Positions 26,178 through 36,023 of a stretch of 64,000 nt of DNA are shown piece by piece. The position numbers and the translations under genes were made by a program. The DNA comes from Bacteroidota bacterium (GTDB taxonomy: Bacteria > Bacteroidota > Bacteroidia > Chitinophagales > Chitinophagaceae), in the NCBI GenBank assembly GCA_020161435.1, contig JAIUNV010000001.1, forward strand, positions 372,001 to 436,000, in the 5' to 3' direction. The notes under the pieces were generated by a model. It ran no database searches. It was not told the origin of the DNA and worked only from the letters and a program-made list of their open reading frames with translations. Position 1 is the stretch's first letter; each line of letters starts with the position of its first letter.

Positions 26178-27029
26178 TCAGGTTGTATAGTCCAGCACCA
26201 GTGAGTGGATGTACAGCATCACTTCCTCACTCATTACATTAAGGCGGGGTTTTTCTTTGCTGATGAATGTGGGGGCAAGTGGCGTTCTTTCATCGTATTG
26301 ATAGAGGTGCCAATCGTTGTTGTAGTATTCCAGCGCTGTCAGGTTTTCTACCCAATCGCCGCTGTTGAGGTATTGCACCGATCCTTTGCCCGTAGTAATG
26401 GTGCGTTGTTGTGGCTGGTGTATGTGACCACAAATCACATAGTCATATTTCTTTTCGATGGCAAGTTCTGCAGCGGTTTGTTCAAAGTTGTCTATCCATG
26501 CTACCGCCTTCTTAACACTGGCTTTAATTTTTTTGCTGAAGCTCATTTTTTCTTTGCCAAAAAGTTTGAGCGTCCAGTTGATAAAACTGTTGATGAGGAT
26601 GAGCAGGTCGTAGCCTTTGCCGCCCAGTTTGGCCAATATTTTAGCACTACCCTTGGTGCTGGCATCAAACACATCGCCATGAAAAATCCAGCACATCTGG
26701 CCGTTTATTTCCATCACCAGCTTGTCGGTGATTTGAAAATTGCCGAGGCTTAGATCGCTGTATTTGCGCAGCAGTTCATCGTGATTGCCGGTGATGTACA
26801 CCACACGGGTACCACTGCTGGCCAGCCGGCATATTTCACTTATCACTTCGAGGTGTGCAGCAGGAAAATAACGTTTGCTGAAATTCCAGATGTCAATAAT
26901 ATCACCGTTGAGAATGAGCAGCCGTGGCTGAATGCTGCGGAGATAATGCAGCAATTCCGCTGCGTGACATCCGTAAGTGCCTAAATGTACATCGCTGATG
27001 ACGGCCACATCTACCGGACGTTTTTGCAT
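26178..27029 (-). CDS. Metallophosphoesterase, UDP-2,3-diacylglucosamine diphosphatase-like
   Basis: 283 residues. All calcineurin-like metal motifs are present: ISDVHLGTYG (Asp13, His15), LNGDIIDIW, ITGNHDELL, FHGDVFD and CGHIHQPQ. The order and spacing match the LpxH-like group that hydrolyses UDP-2,3-diacylglucosamine to lipid X in lipid A synthesis, though this longer Bacteroidota form (with a ~60-residue helical insert containing INSFINWTLKLFGKEKMSF) is not proven to do so. It is first in a two-gene unit with a glycosyltransferase, consistent with an envelope role. Confidence 0.85.
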   Translation of the reverse strand: MQKRPVDVAVISDVHLGTYGCHAAELLHYLRSIQPRLLILNGDIIDIWNFSKRYFPAAHLEVISEICRLASSGTRVVYITGNHDELLRKYSDLSLGNFQITDKLVMEINGQMCWIFHGDVFDASTKGSAKILAKLGGKGYDLLILINSFINWTLKLFGKEKMSFSKKIKASVKKAVAWIDNFEQTAAELAIEKKYDYVICGHIHQPQQRTITTGKGSVQYLNSGDWVENLTALEYYNNDWHLYQYDERTPLAPTFISKEKPRLNVMSEEVMLYIHSLVLDYTT

Positions 27030-27206
27030 GGCGGCTTGTGTTTCTCAAATGTTGCCTTTACATGTTACCCTGCCGTTACCGCCGTGTTACGAAATATTGA
27101 CGTTGGCATTAAGAAAACATGAACAGTAACGTTGCTCTGGTTGCTGTTTCGAACGGGCTTTTACAAAACCATGGCTTGTTACATGCGGCTTCAATGGGCG
27201 AAAGCT

Positions 27207-27214
27207 TACCTTTG
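27207..27214 (+). promoter_or_regulatory. -7 promoter element (TACCTTTG) before lysS
   Basis: A perfect TAnnTTTG match 30 nt before the chosen lysS ATG. It lies inside the longer open frame that starts at 27119, which supports the downstream start at 27245. Confidence 0.5.
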
Positions 27215-27244
27215 CCGCCCTCCAAACCAGCAAAGGTTTTTATT

Positions 27245-28768
27245 ATGAGTCAACAACTGAGTGAACAGGAAATCATCCGTCGGGAAAAACTGGACGCCCT
27301 CAAGGCTGCCGGCATTGAGCCTTATCCCGCCGCCCTTTATCCGGTCAATAGCTATTCTACCGATATCAAAGATGGCTTTTCCGAAGAACAGAAAGATGCG
27401 TATGCCAACGTATGTGTGGCCGGTCGCATCATGAGCATCAACGATAAGGGCAAGGTGTTTTTCATTAAAATACAAGACAGCAAAGGCATCATTCAACTCT
27501 ACGTTCGCCGCGATGACCTCTACCCCGGCGAAGACAAAAACGAGTGGGAAGTGCTGGTAAAGCGGGGCCTCGACTTGGGCGATTATATTGGTGTAACCGG
27601 CTTTGTGTTTGTGACCAAAACCGGCGAAACCAGCATTCATGCCCAAAGCCTGACCCTGCTGGCCAAAAGCCTGAAGCCCCTGCCCGTAGTAAAGCGGGAT
27701 GAAGAAGGCAATGTGTTTGACGAAGTAACCGACCCCGAATTCAAATACCGCCAGCGCTATGCCGACCTGGTGGTAAACCCCGACGTAAAAGAGGTGTTCT
27801 TAAAACGCACCAAACTGGTAAATACCATCCGTGAGTTCCTGAATGAAAAAGGCGCTATTGAAGTAGATACGCCGGTGTTGCAAGCCATTCCCGGTGGTGC
27901 TGCAGCCCGCCCGTTCATTACACATCACAATGCGTTGGATGTGCCCATGTACATGCGTATTGCCAATGAGCTGTACCTGAAACGCCTCATTGTGGGCGGT
28001 TTCGATTGGGTGTATGAGTTCAGCCGCAACTTCCGCAACGAGGGCATGGACCGCACCCACAACCCTGAGTTTACAGTGCTGGAATGGTACACGGCCTACA
28101 AAGATTATTTCTGGATGATGGAAGTAACCGAGCAGTTGTTCGAAAAAATTGCGCTGGCATTGCATGGCACTACCGAAGTGGTACTGGGCGATAAAATCAT
28201 CAACTACAAAGCACCGTTTAAGCGCATCAGCATTTTTGATGCCATTAAAGAAAATACCGGCATCGACATCAGCGGCATGGATGAAAACCAACTGCGGGAT
28301 GTGTGTAAACAACTGCACATTGATGTAGCACCCAGCATGGGCAAGGGCAAGTTAATTGATGAAATTTTCGGCAGTACCAGTGAGCACACGTTTATTCAGC
28401 CTACGTTCATCATCGACTATCCGGTGGAAATGAGCCCGCTGACCAAGAAGCACCGCAGCAAGCCCGGATTGGTGGAGCGTTTTGAGCTCATGGTGAATGG
28501 TAAAGAACTGGCCAATGCTTACACTGAGCTGAACGACCCCATTGATCAGCGTCAGCGTTTTGAAGATCAGGTAAAACTGATGCAGCGTGGCGATGATGAA
28601 GCCATGTTTATCGACTACGATTTTCTCCGTGCCCTGGAATATGGCATGCCGCCAACCTCTGGCATCGGCATTGGCATCGACCGCCTCTGCATGTTCATGA
28701 TGAATCAGGTGAGCATTCAGGATGTACTGTTTTTCCCCATGATGCGTCCGGAAAAGTTTGACGAATAA
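27245..28768 (+). CDS. lysS: Lysyl-tRNA synthetase, class II
   Basis: 507 residues from ATG 27245 (MSQQLSEQEIIRREKL), where class II LysRS normally begins; the promoter element lies between the upstream ATG at 27119 and this one. The N-terminal OB fold binds the anticodon (VAGRIMSINDKGKVFFIKIQD). The catalytic core has motif 1 near FLNEKGAIEVDTPVLQ, motif 2 FRNEGMDRTHNPEFT and motif 3 GIGIGIDRL. It charges tRNA-Lys in the cytosol. Monocistronic, with a strong terminator after it. Confidence 0.97.
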   Translation: MSQQLSEQEIIRREKLDALKAAGIEPYPAALYPVNSYSTDIKDGFSEEQKDAYANVCVAGRIMSINDKGKVFFIKIQDSKGIIQLYVRRDDLYPGEDKNEWEVLVKRGLDLGDYIGVTGFVFVTKTGETSIHAQSLTLLAKSLKPLPVVKRDEEGNVFDEVTDPEFKYRQRYADLVVNPDVKEVFLKRTKLVNTIREFLNEKGAIEVDTPVLQAIPGGAAARPFITHHNALDVPMYMRIANELYLKRLIVGGFDWVYEFSRNFRNEGMDRTHNPEFTVLEWYTAYKDYFWMMEVTEQLFEKIALALHGTTEVVLGDKIINYKAPFKRISIFDAIKENTGIDISGMDENQLRDVCKQLHIDVAPSMGKGKLIDEIFGSTSEHTFIQPTFIIDYPVEMSPLTKKHRSKPGLVERFELMVNGKELANAYTELNDPIDQRQRFEDQVKLMQRGDDEAMFIDYDFLRALEYGMPPTSGIGIGIDRLCMFMMNQVSIQDVLFFPMMRPEKFDE

Positions 28769-28797
28769 TACAAGTACATTTTTTCTTCGGGGAAAAG

Positions 28798-28836
28798 AAA
28801 AAGGCACGGCGGTCAAATGATCGTCGTGCCTTTTTA
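28798..28836. terminator. Intrinsic terminator between lysS and the convergent TolB-like gene
   Basis: AAAGGCACG (28800-28808) pairs with CGTGCCTTT (28825-28833), and the stem continues inward with G-U pairs. It is flanked by A-runs and T-runs on either side, so it can serve both converging genes. Confidence 0.88.
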
Positions 28837-28855
28837 TTGGGAGAAATGTTATGTA

Positions 28856-31800
28856 TTAAAAATCGAAGCCGAGGGCAAAATACCATGCTGGCTTGCCTTT
28901 GAAGAAGCCACCCATGGGCCAGCCGGCATCCACCTTCAGGAAGTAGCCGAGCAAGGTACTGCGGGCACCAAAACCATAGCCACCAATGAAGGGGCCAACG
29001 CCACCGGCTTTGATGTTGATGCGAACCGGATTGTTGGGGTCGCCGGCGCCATACACCACATTGGGGCGGGAGATGCCTTTGAACGTTCCTTCCCAAGCAC
29101 TACCTAAATCAAAAAACTGAATCAACTGAAAGTTGCGGAGGAAGGCATTGTTGATGGGCTTATTGAAGAAAGTGCTGAACACGGGCAGCCTGAATTCGCT
29201 GTTGATGACAACGGCGTTGTTGCCATTAGCCACATTTTGCTGGTAGCCACGCAGGTTTACGGCCAAGGTTTGATAGAGGTAGTTTACCCCTTGTGTTGGG
29301 CGGTTAGCGTTGTTGAACTTGGGCGATATCCAACCATCGGCACCACCCAGGTAGTAAATGAGTTTTTGGTTACCCCAGCTAATGTCGGCAGCACCACGCA
29401 CTGCCCAAATAAAGTTGCGGTAAATGGGTACGTAGTAGCGGAAGTCGGCCCCCATGTTGTAGGTAAACTGGTTGGTGGCTTTTTGGCCGGCCAGCAGGGC
29501 AGATTTTTGCAAGCCCATGATGGTTTCCATGTACACTTTCCAGCGGAGACCATTCCAGATATTGGTGGTTTTCAGCAGTGAGTTATCGTGCACATATTCG
29601 GCCCGAAGGTTGGCGTATTCCAGGTTTTCGTCTTCTTGCTTCAGCGATAACGGATCCACGGCACTCACAATTACCCGGTCGAAACGAACACCACCAATCA
29701 GGCGTACACTCCGCACTTTATCCAGCGGATAGGTAACATTGCCCTGATACAGGTTGGTGATGATTTTGCCGGGATAAATAAAGGATGCATTGGGGAAAGT
29801 AACGCCCACATTGCTGTTTTTGGAGCGGTAGTACATGGCACCCCAGTCAATGCGTTTGCGGCGGTTTTGGAAATCGATAAAAAACTCATTGTCGGCAAGA
29901 TTTGCACCCGGCTTCATACCACCGCTGATGCGGTAGTCTTCCATTACATCGCTCAGGCTGGCCATGAGCAACCAGCTCAGGTTGTTGCCATTGTTGAGCT
30001 GTACGGGGCCACTGCCACCCTGGTAGGGCTGGTAGCGGGTGAGTACCATAGTATTGGTTACACCAACCGATGCCAAATCGTTGCTGAAACGGAGTTTGTA
30101 TTTATACAGTTTGGCCGATTCCAGCAGGCGTTTTCTTTCCAGTGTTTTATCTACTTCTACCGGGCCGGTTATTTTGGTGATGCTGTCATTCTTCTTTACA
30201 AACTCCCCAAGGAAAGACATATCGCCGGTGCTGTCTTCTTTGGCGGTTTGGGTTTGGTATAGGGTGCCTGTTCCTTTCTCCCGCCGTAGTTCGGTTTGTA
30301 CTTCTTTTACGTAGTCGGTGGGTCGGGCACTTACGTTGCGTTTCCGCAGGGTTACACTATCTACCCTCAGGCGGTACAGCATTTTCAGGCCGCTTTGCTG
30401 GGTTACTTCGGTTACCTGTCCTTTATCGCCGGCTATGCGGCTTTCGAGCAGGCTGCTTTGGTAGTTGGTGAGGGGGAAGGTGTAGGTAGAATCTTTGGTG
30501 AGAGCAATGAGGCCAATAGAATCGGGCTCGGAGCGGTCCCATGCTTTCAGCGTACTGTCTACTTCTTTGAGTGAAGGGTTGCGTAGTATTTCATCGCCAA
30601 TAATCACCAGTGTATCGAGGCCTTCGGCTTTGGTGGTAAAAAAGCCGGCGTAGCGGTTAGCCACCCCACTTTCGTCACTCACAAATGTGAAGTGGTTCAT
30701 GTTGTACTGCGTGGGGTAGCGGGCATTGCCAAACTGCAGGTTGGAGAGTTGCGTAATCTGGCGGAAGCCACCTTTGTCATCTACATCGGCCAAAAACACA
30801 TTGTATCGGTAATCGCTGGGCAATGATGTATCGGCACCCACAGTGGTTGCAGTAGGGCGGTTGCTGCTGAAAATGATGCCATATTTATTGGGGAATGAAA
30901 CAAAAGAAGCGTCTACATCATCCCACACATCGTTGGTAATCTGCTCTACTTTGGCCGTTTCTATGTTGTACACAAAAATGTCCGTATGGCCATTTTTCAC
31001 GGCACTCAAAATCAGGCGTTTGTGGTCGAGGAAATACTGGGCATCCTGTACCTGGTCAAAAGGCAGGTCTACTTTTTTGGTTACGCTGGCATTCACCAGA
31101 TCGTAAATCATCAGTTTCACTTTATCCTTTTCCCAGTAAATAACGGCGAGCCGGCTGCCCTTGCCATCCCAACTCATTACGGGGTACACAGGGTTGCGTT
31201 CGTGCTTGTACGTACGAATGCCGCTTTTGATGAGCACTTTGCGGTTTACAAAATTTTCGTACAGCGATACATTGTAAAAGCCTTTTTTGTACTCAGCTAC
31301 GGCGTACGTGTACGACCGTGCATTGGGGTTGGCAGCAAAGTGGTAAAAATCCTGATCCTTGTTGATGTCTTCTGTAACGGCAATGCTACCCTTGGGGTAG
31401 TTGCGGCGGCCACGGATATCGGCATAGTACTTTTCCGTTTCCTGCTCCATCATATCTTTCAGTACATCTTTCAGCTTTTTGCGGCAAATGCGTAGCGAAG
31501 CATTGTTGGTGTTTTTGTACAAAATGGAGAGGTACAAAAAGTAGGTGACGTTTTCTTTTTTGTAATTATTGGCCAGGTAATGAAAAAACGCCTGCCCTGC
31601 CAATTGAGGCCTGTCGAAAGCCAAGGCATAAAAGTTTTTGTACTCATTGGCCAGCAAGGCATTTTTCAGTTCATCATCTCTTTCAATGCTCCAGTTTTCG
31701 GCAGCGTAGGCCACGTAGCCATCGGTGAGCCATTTGGGCAAATCAAGCAGGGCGGCGTTGCTGGCTACTTCGCCCAGGTTTTCGCCAAACAGGCGGTTGT

Positions 31801-32254
31801 CTACCAATATGCGGGCAATGCCCTGCCGAATCTGGCGACGCAGGTCGGCGTGGTTGCCGTTGAAGTAGAGAATCATTTTATTGTTCACCAGCCGTGTCAT
31901 ACCACCGGGGTCGGCTTCGGCATTTTCCAATCCAATGTTGGTGGCTTCGGCATCGTCGTAGCTGTTGTACAATACCACATTGGCCCGGCGTTGCAGGGCT
32001 ATTTCTGTAAAAGCTTCCAGCTGCGGCAGTTCTTCTTCGGCCACTTGCAGCACATATTTGGCCAGCTCCAAACCACCTTCGGTAAAATGAATATTGAAAT
32101 TGTCGGTTTGATAAAAACGCCAGTTGTACTTGCGGTACTGAATACGGTTTTTGCCAAACTGTACCGCCGATACCTGTGCCATGCCTTCGGCAACAGATAC
32201 CAGTGTGAGCAACAGCAGGGCAAAACGCAGGAACAGCGAATGATATTTGGGCAT
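28856..32254 (-). CDS. Large exported protein: gluzincin-like start, TolB-like propeller, C-terminal beta-barrel
   Basis: The start is taken at 32254 (MPKYHSLFLRFALLLLTLVS), which gives a good signal peptide; an ATG at 32275 is possible. 1132 residues. The first ~270 residues resemble the peptidase-MA-like region often found before TolB repeats (ELAKYVLQVAEEELPQLE, LPKWLTDGYVAYAAENWS). The expected HExxH is not present: the aligned stretch reads RQGIARIL. Residues ~300-560 have WD40/TolB-like repeats (YPVMSWDGKGSRLAVIYW, KYGIIFSSNRP). The last ~350 residues look like an outer-membrane barrel (FRLPVFSTFF, LIQFFDLGSAW, ending FALGFDF with terminal Phe). Probably an outer-membrane protein; function unknown. 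Confidence 0.75.
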   Translation of the reverse strand: MPKYHSLFLRFALLLLTLVSVAEGMAQVSAVQFGKNRIQYRKYNWRFYQTDNFNIHFTEGGLELAKYVLQVAEEELPQLEAFTEIALQRRANVVLYNSYDDAEATNIGLENAEADPGGMTRLVNNKMILYFNGNHADLRRQIRQGIARILVDNRLFGENLGEVASNAALLDLPKWLTDGYVAYAAENWSIERDDELKNALLANEYKNFYALAFDRPQLAGQAFFHYLANNYKKENVTYFLYLSILYKNTNNASLRICRKKLKDVLKDMMEQETEKYYADIRGRRNYPKGSIAVTEDINKDQDFYHFAANPNARSYTYAVAEYKKGFYNVSLYENFVNRKVLIKSGIRTYKHERNPVYPVMSWDGKGSRLAVIYWEKDKVKLMIYDLVNASVTKKVDLPFDQVQDAQYFLDHKRLILSAVKNGHTDIFVYNIETAKVEQITNDVWDDVDASFVSFPNKYGIIFSSNRPTATTVGADTSLPSDYRYNVFLADVDDKGGFRQITQLSNLQFGNARYPTQYNMNHFTFVSDESGVANRYAGFFTTKAEGLDTLVIIGDEILRNPSLKEVDSTLKAWDRSEPDSIGLIALTKDSTYTFPLTNYQSSLLESRIAGDKGQVTEVTQQSGLKMLYRLRVDSVTLRKRNVSARPTDYVKEVQTELRREKGTGTLYQTQTAKEDSTGDMSFLGEFVKKNDSITKITGPVEVDKTLERKRLLESAKLYKYKLRFSNDLASVGVTNTMVLTRYQPYQGGSGPVQLNNGNNLSWLLMASLSDVMEDYRISGGMKPGANLADNEFFIDFQNRRKRIDWGAMYYRSKNSNVGVTFPNASFIYPGKIITNLYQGNVTYPLDKVRSVRLIGGVRFDRVIVSAVDPLSLKQEDENLEYANLRAEYVHDNSLLKTTNIWNGLRWKVYMETIMGLQKSALLAGQKATNQFTYNMGADFRYYVPIYRNFIWAVRGAADISWGNQKLIYYLGGADGWISPKFNNANRPTQGVNYLYQTLAVNLRGYQQNVANGNNAVVINSEFRLPVFSTFFNKPINNAFLRNFQLIQFFDLGSAWEGTFKGISRPNVVYGAGDPNNPVRINIKAGGVGPFIGGYGFGARSTLLGYFLKVDAGWPMGGFFKGKPAWYFALGFDF

Positions 32255-32405
32255 ACGATTGTTGGATATAAGCATGATAATGAACGAATTTTAAAGGTAG
32301 CAGAATATTGCTATTGGCATGGGCTACCGTTTAAGGGTTAGTTGTTTTAACAGTACGCTGACAGCCAAAAGAGTGCATTTTTGCCGGCAGTAAAACGTAT
32401 CAACC

Positions 32406-33044
32406 ATGCTGCACATTGCGAAGTTTACTTTCAGCCCCATTCAAGAAAACACTTACGTGCTCTACACCCCCGATGGTTTGGCTGCCATCATCGATCCGGG
32501 CTGCTACTTCGACCATGAAAAAACAGCATTGGACAACTTCATTGCAGAAAAGACACTCAATGTGCAGTTTTTGTTGCAAACACACTGCCACCTCGACCAT
32601 GTATTTGGCCTGCAATGGGCTGCCGAAACCTATCAGCTGCAGCCACACATGCACCCCATAGAAGAGCAGGTGTTGCAGTTTGCACCCATATCTGGTCAGC
32701 GCTGGAACCTGCCTTTTACCAACTACAGCGGCCCCATTCATTACCTCAACGATAACGATACCCTGCAACTGGGCAACAATACCCTGCAAGCCATTTTTGC
32801 CCCCGGCCATTCGCCCGGCCACTTGTGCTACTACTGCGCCGAGCAAGATTTCATCGTGGCCGGCGATGTGCTGTTTGAACGCAGCATTGGCCGTACCGAC
32901 CTGCCCGGCGGCGACCACGACACGTTGCTGAACAGCATTCGCACCCGCCTGTTTACCCTGCCTGAGAGCACCGTGGTGCACCCCGGCCACGGCGATGCCA
33001 CCAAGATTGGGTTGGAAAAAAGACACAATCCTTTTTTGCAATAA
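32406..33044 (+). CDS. MBL-fold hydrolase, glyoxalase II-like
   Basis: 212 residues. The metallo-beta-lactamase motif is THCHLDH (His60, His62, Asp64, His65), with further ligands in PGHSPGH, VAGDVLF and HPGHGD. The small size, with no extra C-terminal domain, fits the YcbL/glyoxalase II-like group that hydrolyses thioesters such as S-lactoylglutathione. The cytosolic location is inferred from the lack of a signal. It is transcribed alone. Confidence 0.9.
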   Translation: MLHIAKFTFSPIQENTYVLYTPDGLAAIIDPGCYFDHEKTALDNFIAEKTLNVQFLLQTHCHLDHVFGLQWAAETYQLQPHMHPIEEQVLQFAPISGQRWNLPFTNYSGPIHYLNDNDTLQLGNNTLQAIFAPGHSPGHLCYYCAEQDFIVAGDVLFERSIGRTDLPGGDHDTLLNSIRTRLFTLPESTVVHPGHGDATKIGLEKRHNPFLQ

Positions 33045-33050
33045 CTGGCA

Positions 33051-34097
33051 TCACTTGGCTGCCACTACCACCGGCCCAAATGTTTTGGCCTTCCCTGCTT
33101 TGCTAATCTGCACCCGAATGAGGCGTACTGATTTGGCCAGCACATTATGAACGCCATACCGGTTAGCCCCGTTTATCTGCACATCGGTCAGGGTAATATT
33201 CGCCACACCGGTTTTCGATTGCTTTTGATCAATATATACCGCATCCTGATCGGCGGCGGTGGCCGTTTGCATAAACACACATTGCGATACCTTTTGCACA
33301 CCCGCACTAAAAATACTCAGTGCCGGTCCGGTACCTGTGCTGATGCTGCTATGCTGCAACTGCAAGGCCACATGTGGCCCCACCACAATGCCGCCATTTT
33401 GAAAAGGCAATCCGGCTTTGCCAAATGAATCAATACGCACATCTTCTATCAATGTGTTGCGTGTACCTACTACCTGTATGCCTACCCCATCAATACCCGA
33501 TAACGCACAATGGGCGATATGCACCGAGCGGTAACCTACGGTATCGGCCATTGCCACATTGGTGGCACCAATATGCATGGCCTGACTTTTGCCTGCTGTA
33601 CGGGCTCCTTTTATTTGCGTTATGCTGCAGTTGGTGATGCGTACATCGCCATGCGTGGAACTATCGGCCGGCAGGGCAAAAATGCCCACCTGACCATTGC
33701 GGAGCGAAACACTATCAATGCTGAAAAAACGGCTGTTGCCCACATTGAACAATACGTTTAATGTGTAATCGGGATTGTACACAGTGGTATGCCCGGCACC
33801 TAAAAATTTCCAATGACGGCCCTGTATCATGATGCCATAGTTGCTGGCACCAGCACCTATCGTTACAGGATGCCAAGCATAAATCACAATGGGTTTTTCT
33901 GCTGTGCCGTTTACCTCATTCAGGTTTATGATTTTGTATTTGCCCGACAGTAAAATGGTATCGCCGGGCTTTACTGTGGCCGATACATTGGGTATGTACA
34001 ACTCGCCATTGGAGCGGGGCGGCATGCGATGACTGCGCTGCGCCAACAGCAATGTTGCAGTAGCCAGCAACAGAAGGATGCACAAAAAATATTTCAT
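33051..34097 (-). CDS. Secreted right-handed beta-helix protein
   Basis: 348 residues with a signal peptide (MKYFLCILLLLATATLLLAQ). The rest is built of short strand repeats (KPIVIYAWHPVTIG, GIMIQGRHWKFLG, FFSIDSVSLRNGQVGIFAL, VRITNCSITQIKG), typical of a parallel beta-helix (pectate-lyase-like/NosD-like). Such proteins bind or cleave polysaccharides. No clear catalytic triad is recognisable. It is convergent with the MBL gene, 6 bp apart. Confidence 0.8.
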   Translation of the reverse strand: MKYFLCILLLLATATLLLAQRSHRMPPRSNGELYIPNVSATVKPGDTILLSGKYKIINLNEVNGTAEKPIVIYAWHPVTIGAGASNYGIMIQGRHWKFLGAGHTTVYNPDYTLNVLFNVGNSRFFSIDSVSLRNGQVGIFALPADSSTHGDVRITNCSITQIKGARTAGKSQAMHIGATNVAMADTVGYRSVHIAHCALSGIDGVGIQVVGTRNTLIEDVRIDSFGKAGLPFQNGGIVVGPHVALQLQHSSISTGTGPALSIFSAGVQKVSQCVFMQTATAADQDAVYIDQKQSKTGVANITLTDVQINGANRYGVHNVLAKSVRLIRVQISKAGKAKTFGPVVVAAK

Positions 34098-34186
34098 TGT
34101 TCAGGTTTTTGGAGGCAGCCATTGTACAATGGGTAAAGCTACAGTACACAAAAAGGCTACACAAGTTTTAGCCGTTTGGATGCCCG

Positions 34187-34194
34187 TACATTTG
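34187..34194 (+). promoter_or_regulatory. -7 promoter element (TACATTTG) of the nitrilase gene
   Basis: A perfect TAnnTTTG match ending 5 nt before ATG 34200, implying a leaderless transcript. It also argues against the ATG at 34176. Confidence 0.5.
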
Positions 34195-34199
34195 TAAGC

Positions 34200-34985
34200 A
34201 TGAGTCAATTGCATCTGTCGCTGATACAAACCCAGTTGCATTGGGAAGACAAAGCTGCCAACCTGCACATGCTGCAGCAAAAAATTGACAGCATCGGTTT
34301 TACCGAAGTAGTGGTGCTGCCCGAAATGTTTAGCACGGGTTTTAGCATGCGGCCACAGCAACTGGCTGAAACCATGCAGGGCCCCACCGTGCAATGGATG
34401 CAAGCAACAGCAGCCCGCAAAAAAATCATTCTTACCGGCAGCCTCATGATTGAAGAAGAGGGCCGCTACTACAACCGCCTGATATGGATGCTGCCCAACG
34501 GGCAATATGGCTATTACGATAAACGGCACCTGTTTGCTTTTGCCGGCGAAGACCAGCATTATGCTGCAGGCAACAAAAGACTTATTGCTTCGGTCAAAGG
34601 GTTTCGCATTAACCTGATGGTGTGCTATGATTTGCGTTTTCCTGTTTGGGCCCGCCAGCAAGGCGATAGCAGCAGTACAGAGTACGATATACTGATGTAT
34701 GTAGCCAACTGGCCCGAACGCCGCAGCCATGCCTGGCGTACCTTACTGCAAGCCCGTGCCATCGAAAACCAATGCTATGTAGTGGGTGTAAACAGGGTAG
34801 GCCACGATGGCAACAATATATACCACAGTGGCAACAGCATGCTGGTAGATGCCATGGGTGAAGTTCAATTTGAACAGGCACACGATGAGTGCATACATAC
34901 CTGTGTGTTATCAAAAAATACCTTGGATGACGTACGCAGCAAACTGCCTTTTTTGAAAGACAGAGACAGCTTTAGCATAGTATAG
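34200..34985 (+). CDS. Carbon-nitrogen hydrolase, omega-amidase type
   Basis: 261 residues from ATG 34200. The nitrilase catalytic triad is intact: Glu42 in VVLPEMFSTGF, Lys108 in YYDKRHLFAF and Cys142 in MVCYDLRFPVW. The closest recognisable group is the YafV/NIT2-like omega-amidases, which hydrolyse alpha-ketoglutaramate or alpha-ketosuccinamate. WPERRSHAWRTLLQARAIENQ is also typical of the group. Cytosolic, monocistronic. The substrate is an inference from the subfamily. Confidence 0.9.
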   Translation: MSQLHLSLIQTQLHWEDKAANLHMLQQKIDSIGFTEVVVLPEMFSTGFSMRPQQLAETMQGPTVQWMQATAARKKIILTGSLMIEEEGRYYNRLIWMLPNGQYGYYDKRHLFAFAGEDQHYAAGNKRLIASVKGFRINLMVCYDLRFPVWARQQGDSSSTEYDILMYVANWPERRSHAWRTLLQARAIENQCYVVGVNRVGHDGNNIYHSGNSMLVDAMGEVQFEQAHDECIHTCVLSKNTLDDVRSKLPFLKDRDSFSIV

Positions 34986-35351
34986 TTTTTTCAACGCGAA
35001 GGCGCTAAGACGCAAAGCATATTTTACCGCAGAAAAACAGTTGTAACGGAGAATGCCATGGCTGGTGAGGCCACACCATTCACGAAACGAAAAAAACAGG
35101 ACGCGGATAAAACGGATTTGTACAGATGTTCTAAGAATTTCTCCGAGCTCTCTGTGACCTCTCCCGCCTGCTGCGGGACAAGTTGTGCGAAAAAAATACC
35201 TCATTTGCCGAAGGCAAATAGCTCTCCATATCTTTCAACAAACTGTTAATTACTCAGCAATTGTCTGTCGTTAACATTGCAGCAACAGCAATCCGTTTTC
35301 TTGCAGTATAGATTGCAGCATCAATCACTGACTATCACCAAAAATAACTGC
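34986..35351. repeat. Gap with dispersed hairpin repeat units
   Basis: It contains TCAACGCGAAGGCGCTAAGAC, a GGACGCGGATAAAACGGATT unit, CTCCCGCCTGCTGCGGGACA and the hairpin ATTTGCCGAAGGCAAAT (35203-35219). The order is the reverse complement of the block at 12.85-13.2 kb. No gene is supported before ATG 35352. Confidence 0.7.
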
Positions 35352-36023
35352 ATGAAAAACAGCTTTACACTCGCTTTGCTGCTACTGTGTGGCGGCACTT
35401 TACACGCTCAACTGAATAAGGGCACACAACTACTTACGGGAAGCTTCAACATTGGCGCCGGTAATCAGGAGAGCAGCAACAACAATGAAACACTTAAGAA
35501 CAACAACTTTGGTGCTGGCATTGGCGTTGGCCGCCAATGGGTGCACAAAGAAAACCGCATCCGTGGCTTTCAGATTGGCTACAATTACAACAGCAACACA
35601 CAGAATTACCAAAGCGTAGCCGGTGAAACCAAACGCACTTCCAATACATTCAATGTGGGGTATGTATCGCAATACTTGCTGCCTTTCGGCAAAAAGTTTT
35701 ATGGTACTGCTACCATTCTGTCGCAGTTTGCTTTCAGTAAGCAAAAAGAGCAATATGAAAACAATAACAACTTTGCTACCAATGGCGAAAATTATGGCCT
35801 GAGTGTGGGTATACAACCCGGGCTTGCGTATCAGCTCAACAAACGTTGGATAGCCGATGTAACCTTAGGTAATTTGGTGGGTGCCAACCTCAATCATAGT
35901 CGCTATCGCTCCACATCTACAACTACCAACTTTAAAGACCGCTCCACCAGCTTCAATCTCAATTCGATGTTTTCCGGCAACAGTACCTATCTCGGTATTG
36001 GTTTCCGTTATATTCTTCGATAG
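35352..36023 (+). CDS. Outer-membrane beta-barrel protein
   Basis: 223 residues. The start is set at ATG 35352 because it opens a signal peptide (MKNSFTLALLLLCGGTLHAQ). The mature part alternates hydrophobic and polar residues in strand-sized segments (GTQLLTGSFNIGAG, FQIGYNYNSNT, TFNVGYVSQYLLPFG, YLGIGFRYILR). The C-terminus ends in an aromatic/hydrophobic strand, as in porin-like barrels. About 8-10 strands fit the length. Function unknown. Confidence 0.8.
   Translation: MKNSFTLALLLLCGGTLHAQLNKGTQLLTGSFNIGAGNQESSNNNETLKNNNFGAGIGVGRQWVHKENRIRGFQIGYNYNSNTQNYQSVAGETKRTSNTFNVGYVSQYLLPFGKKFYGTATILSQFAFSKQKEQYENNNNFATNGENYGLSVGIQPGLAYQLNKRWIADVTLGNLVGANLNHSRYRSTSTTTNFKDRSTSFNLNSMFSGNSTYLGIGFRYILR

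Noticed and set aside
29867..32341. Several plus-strand frames opposite the TolB-like gene
   Set aside because: They are antisense shadows with no family similarity or start signals.
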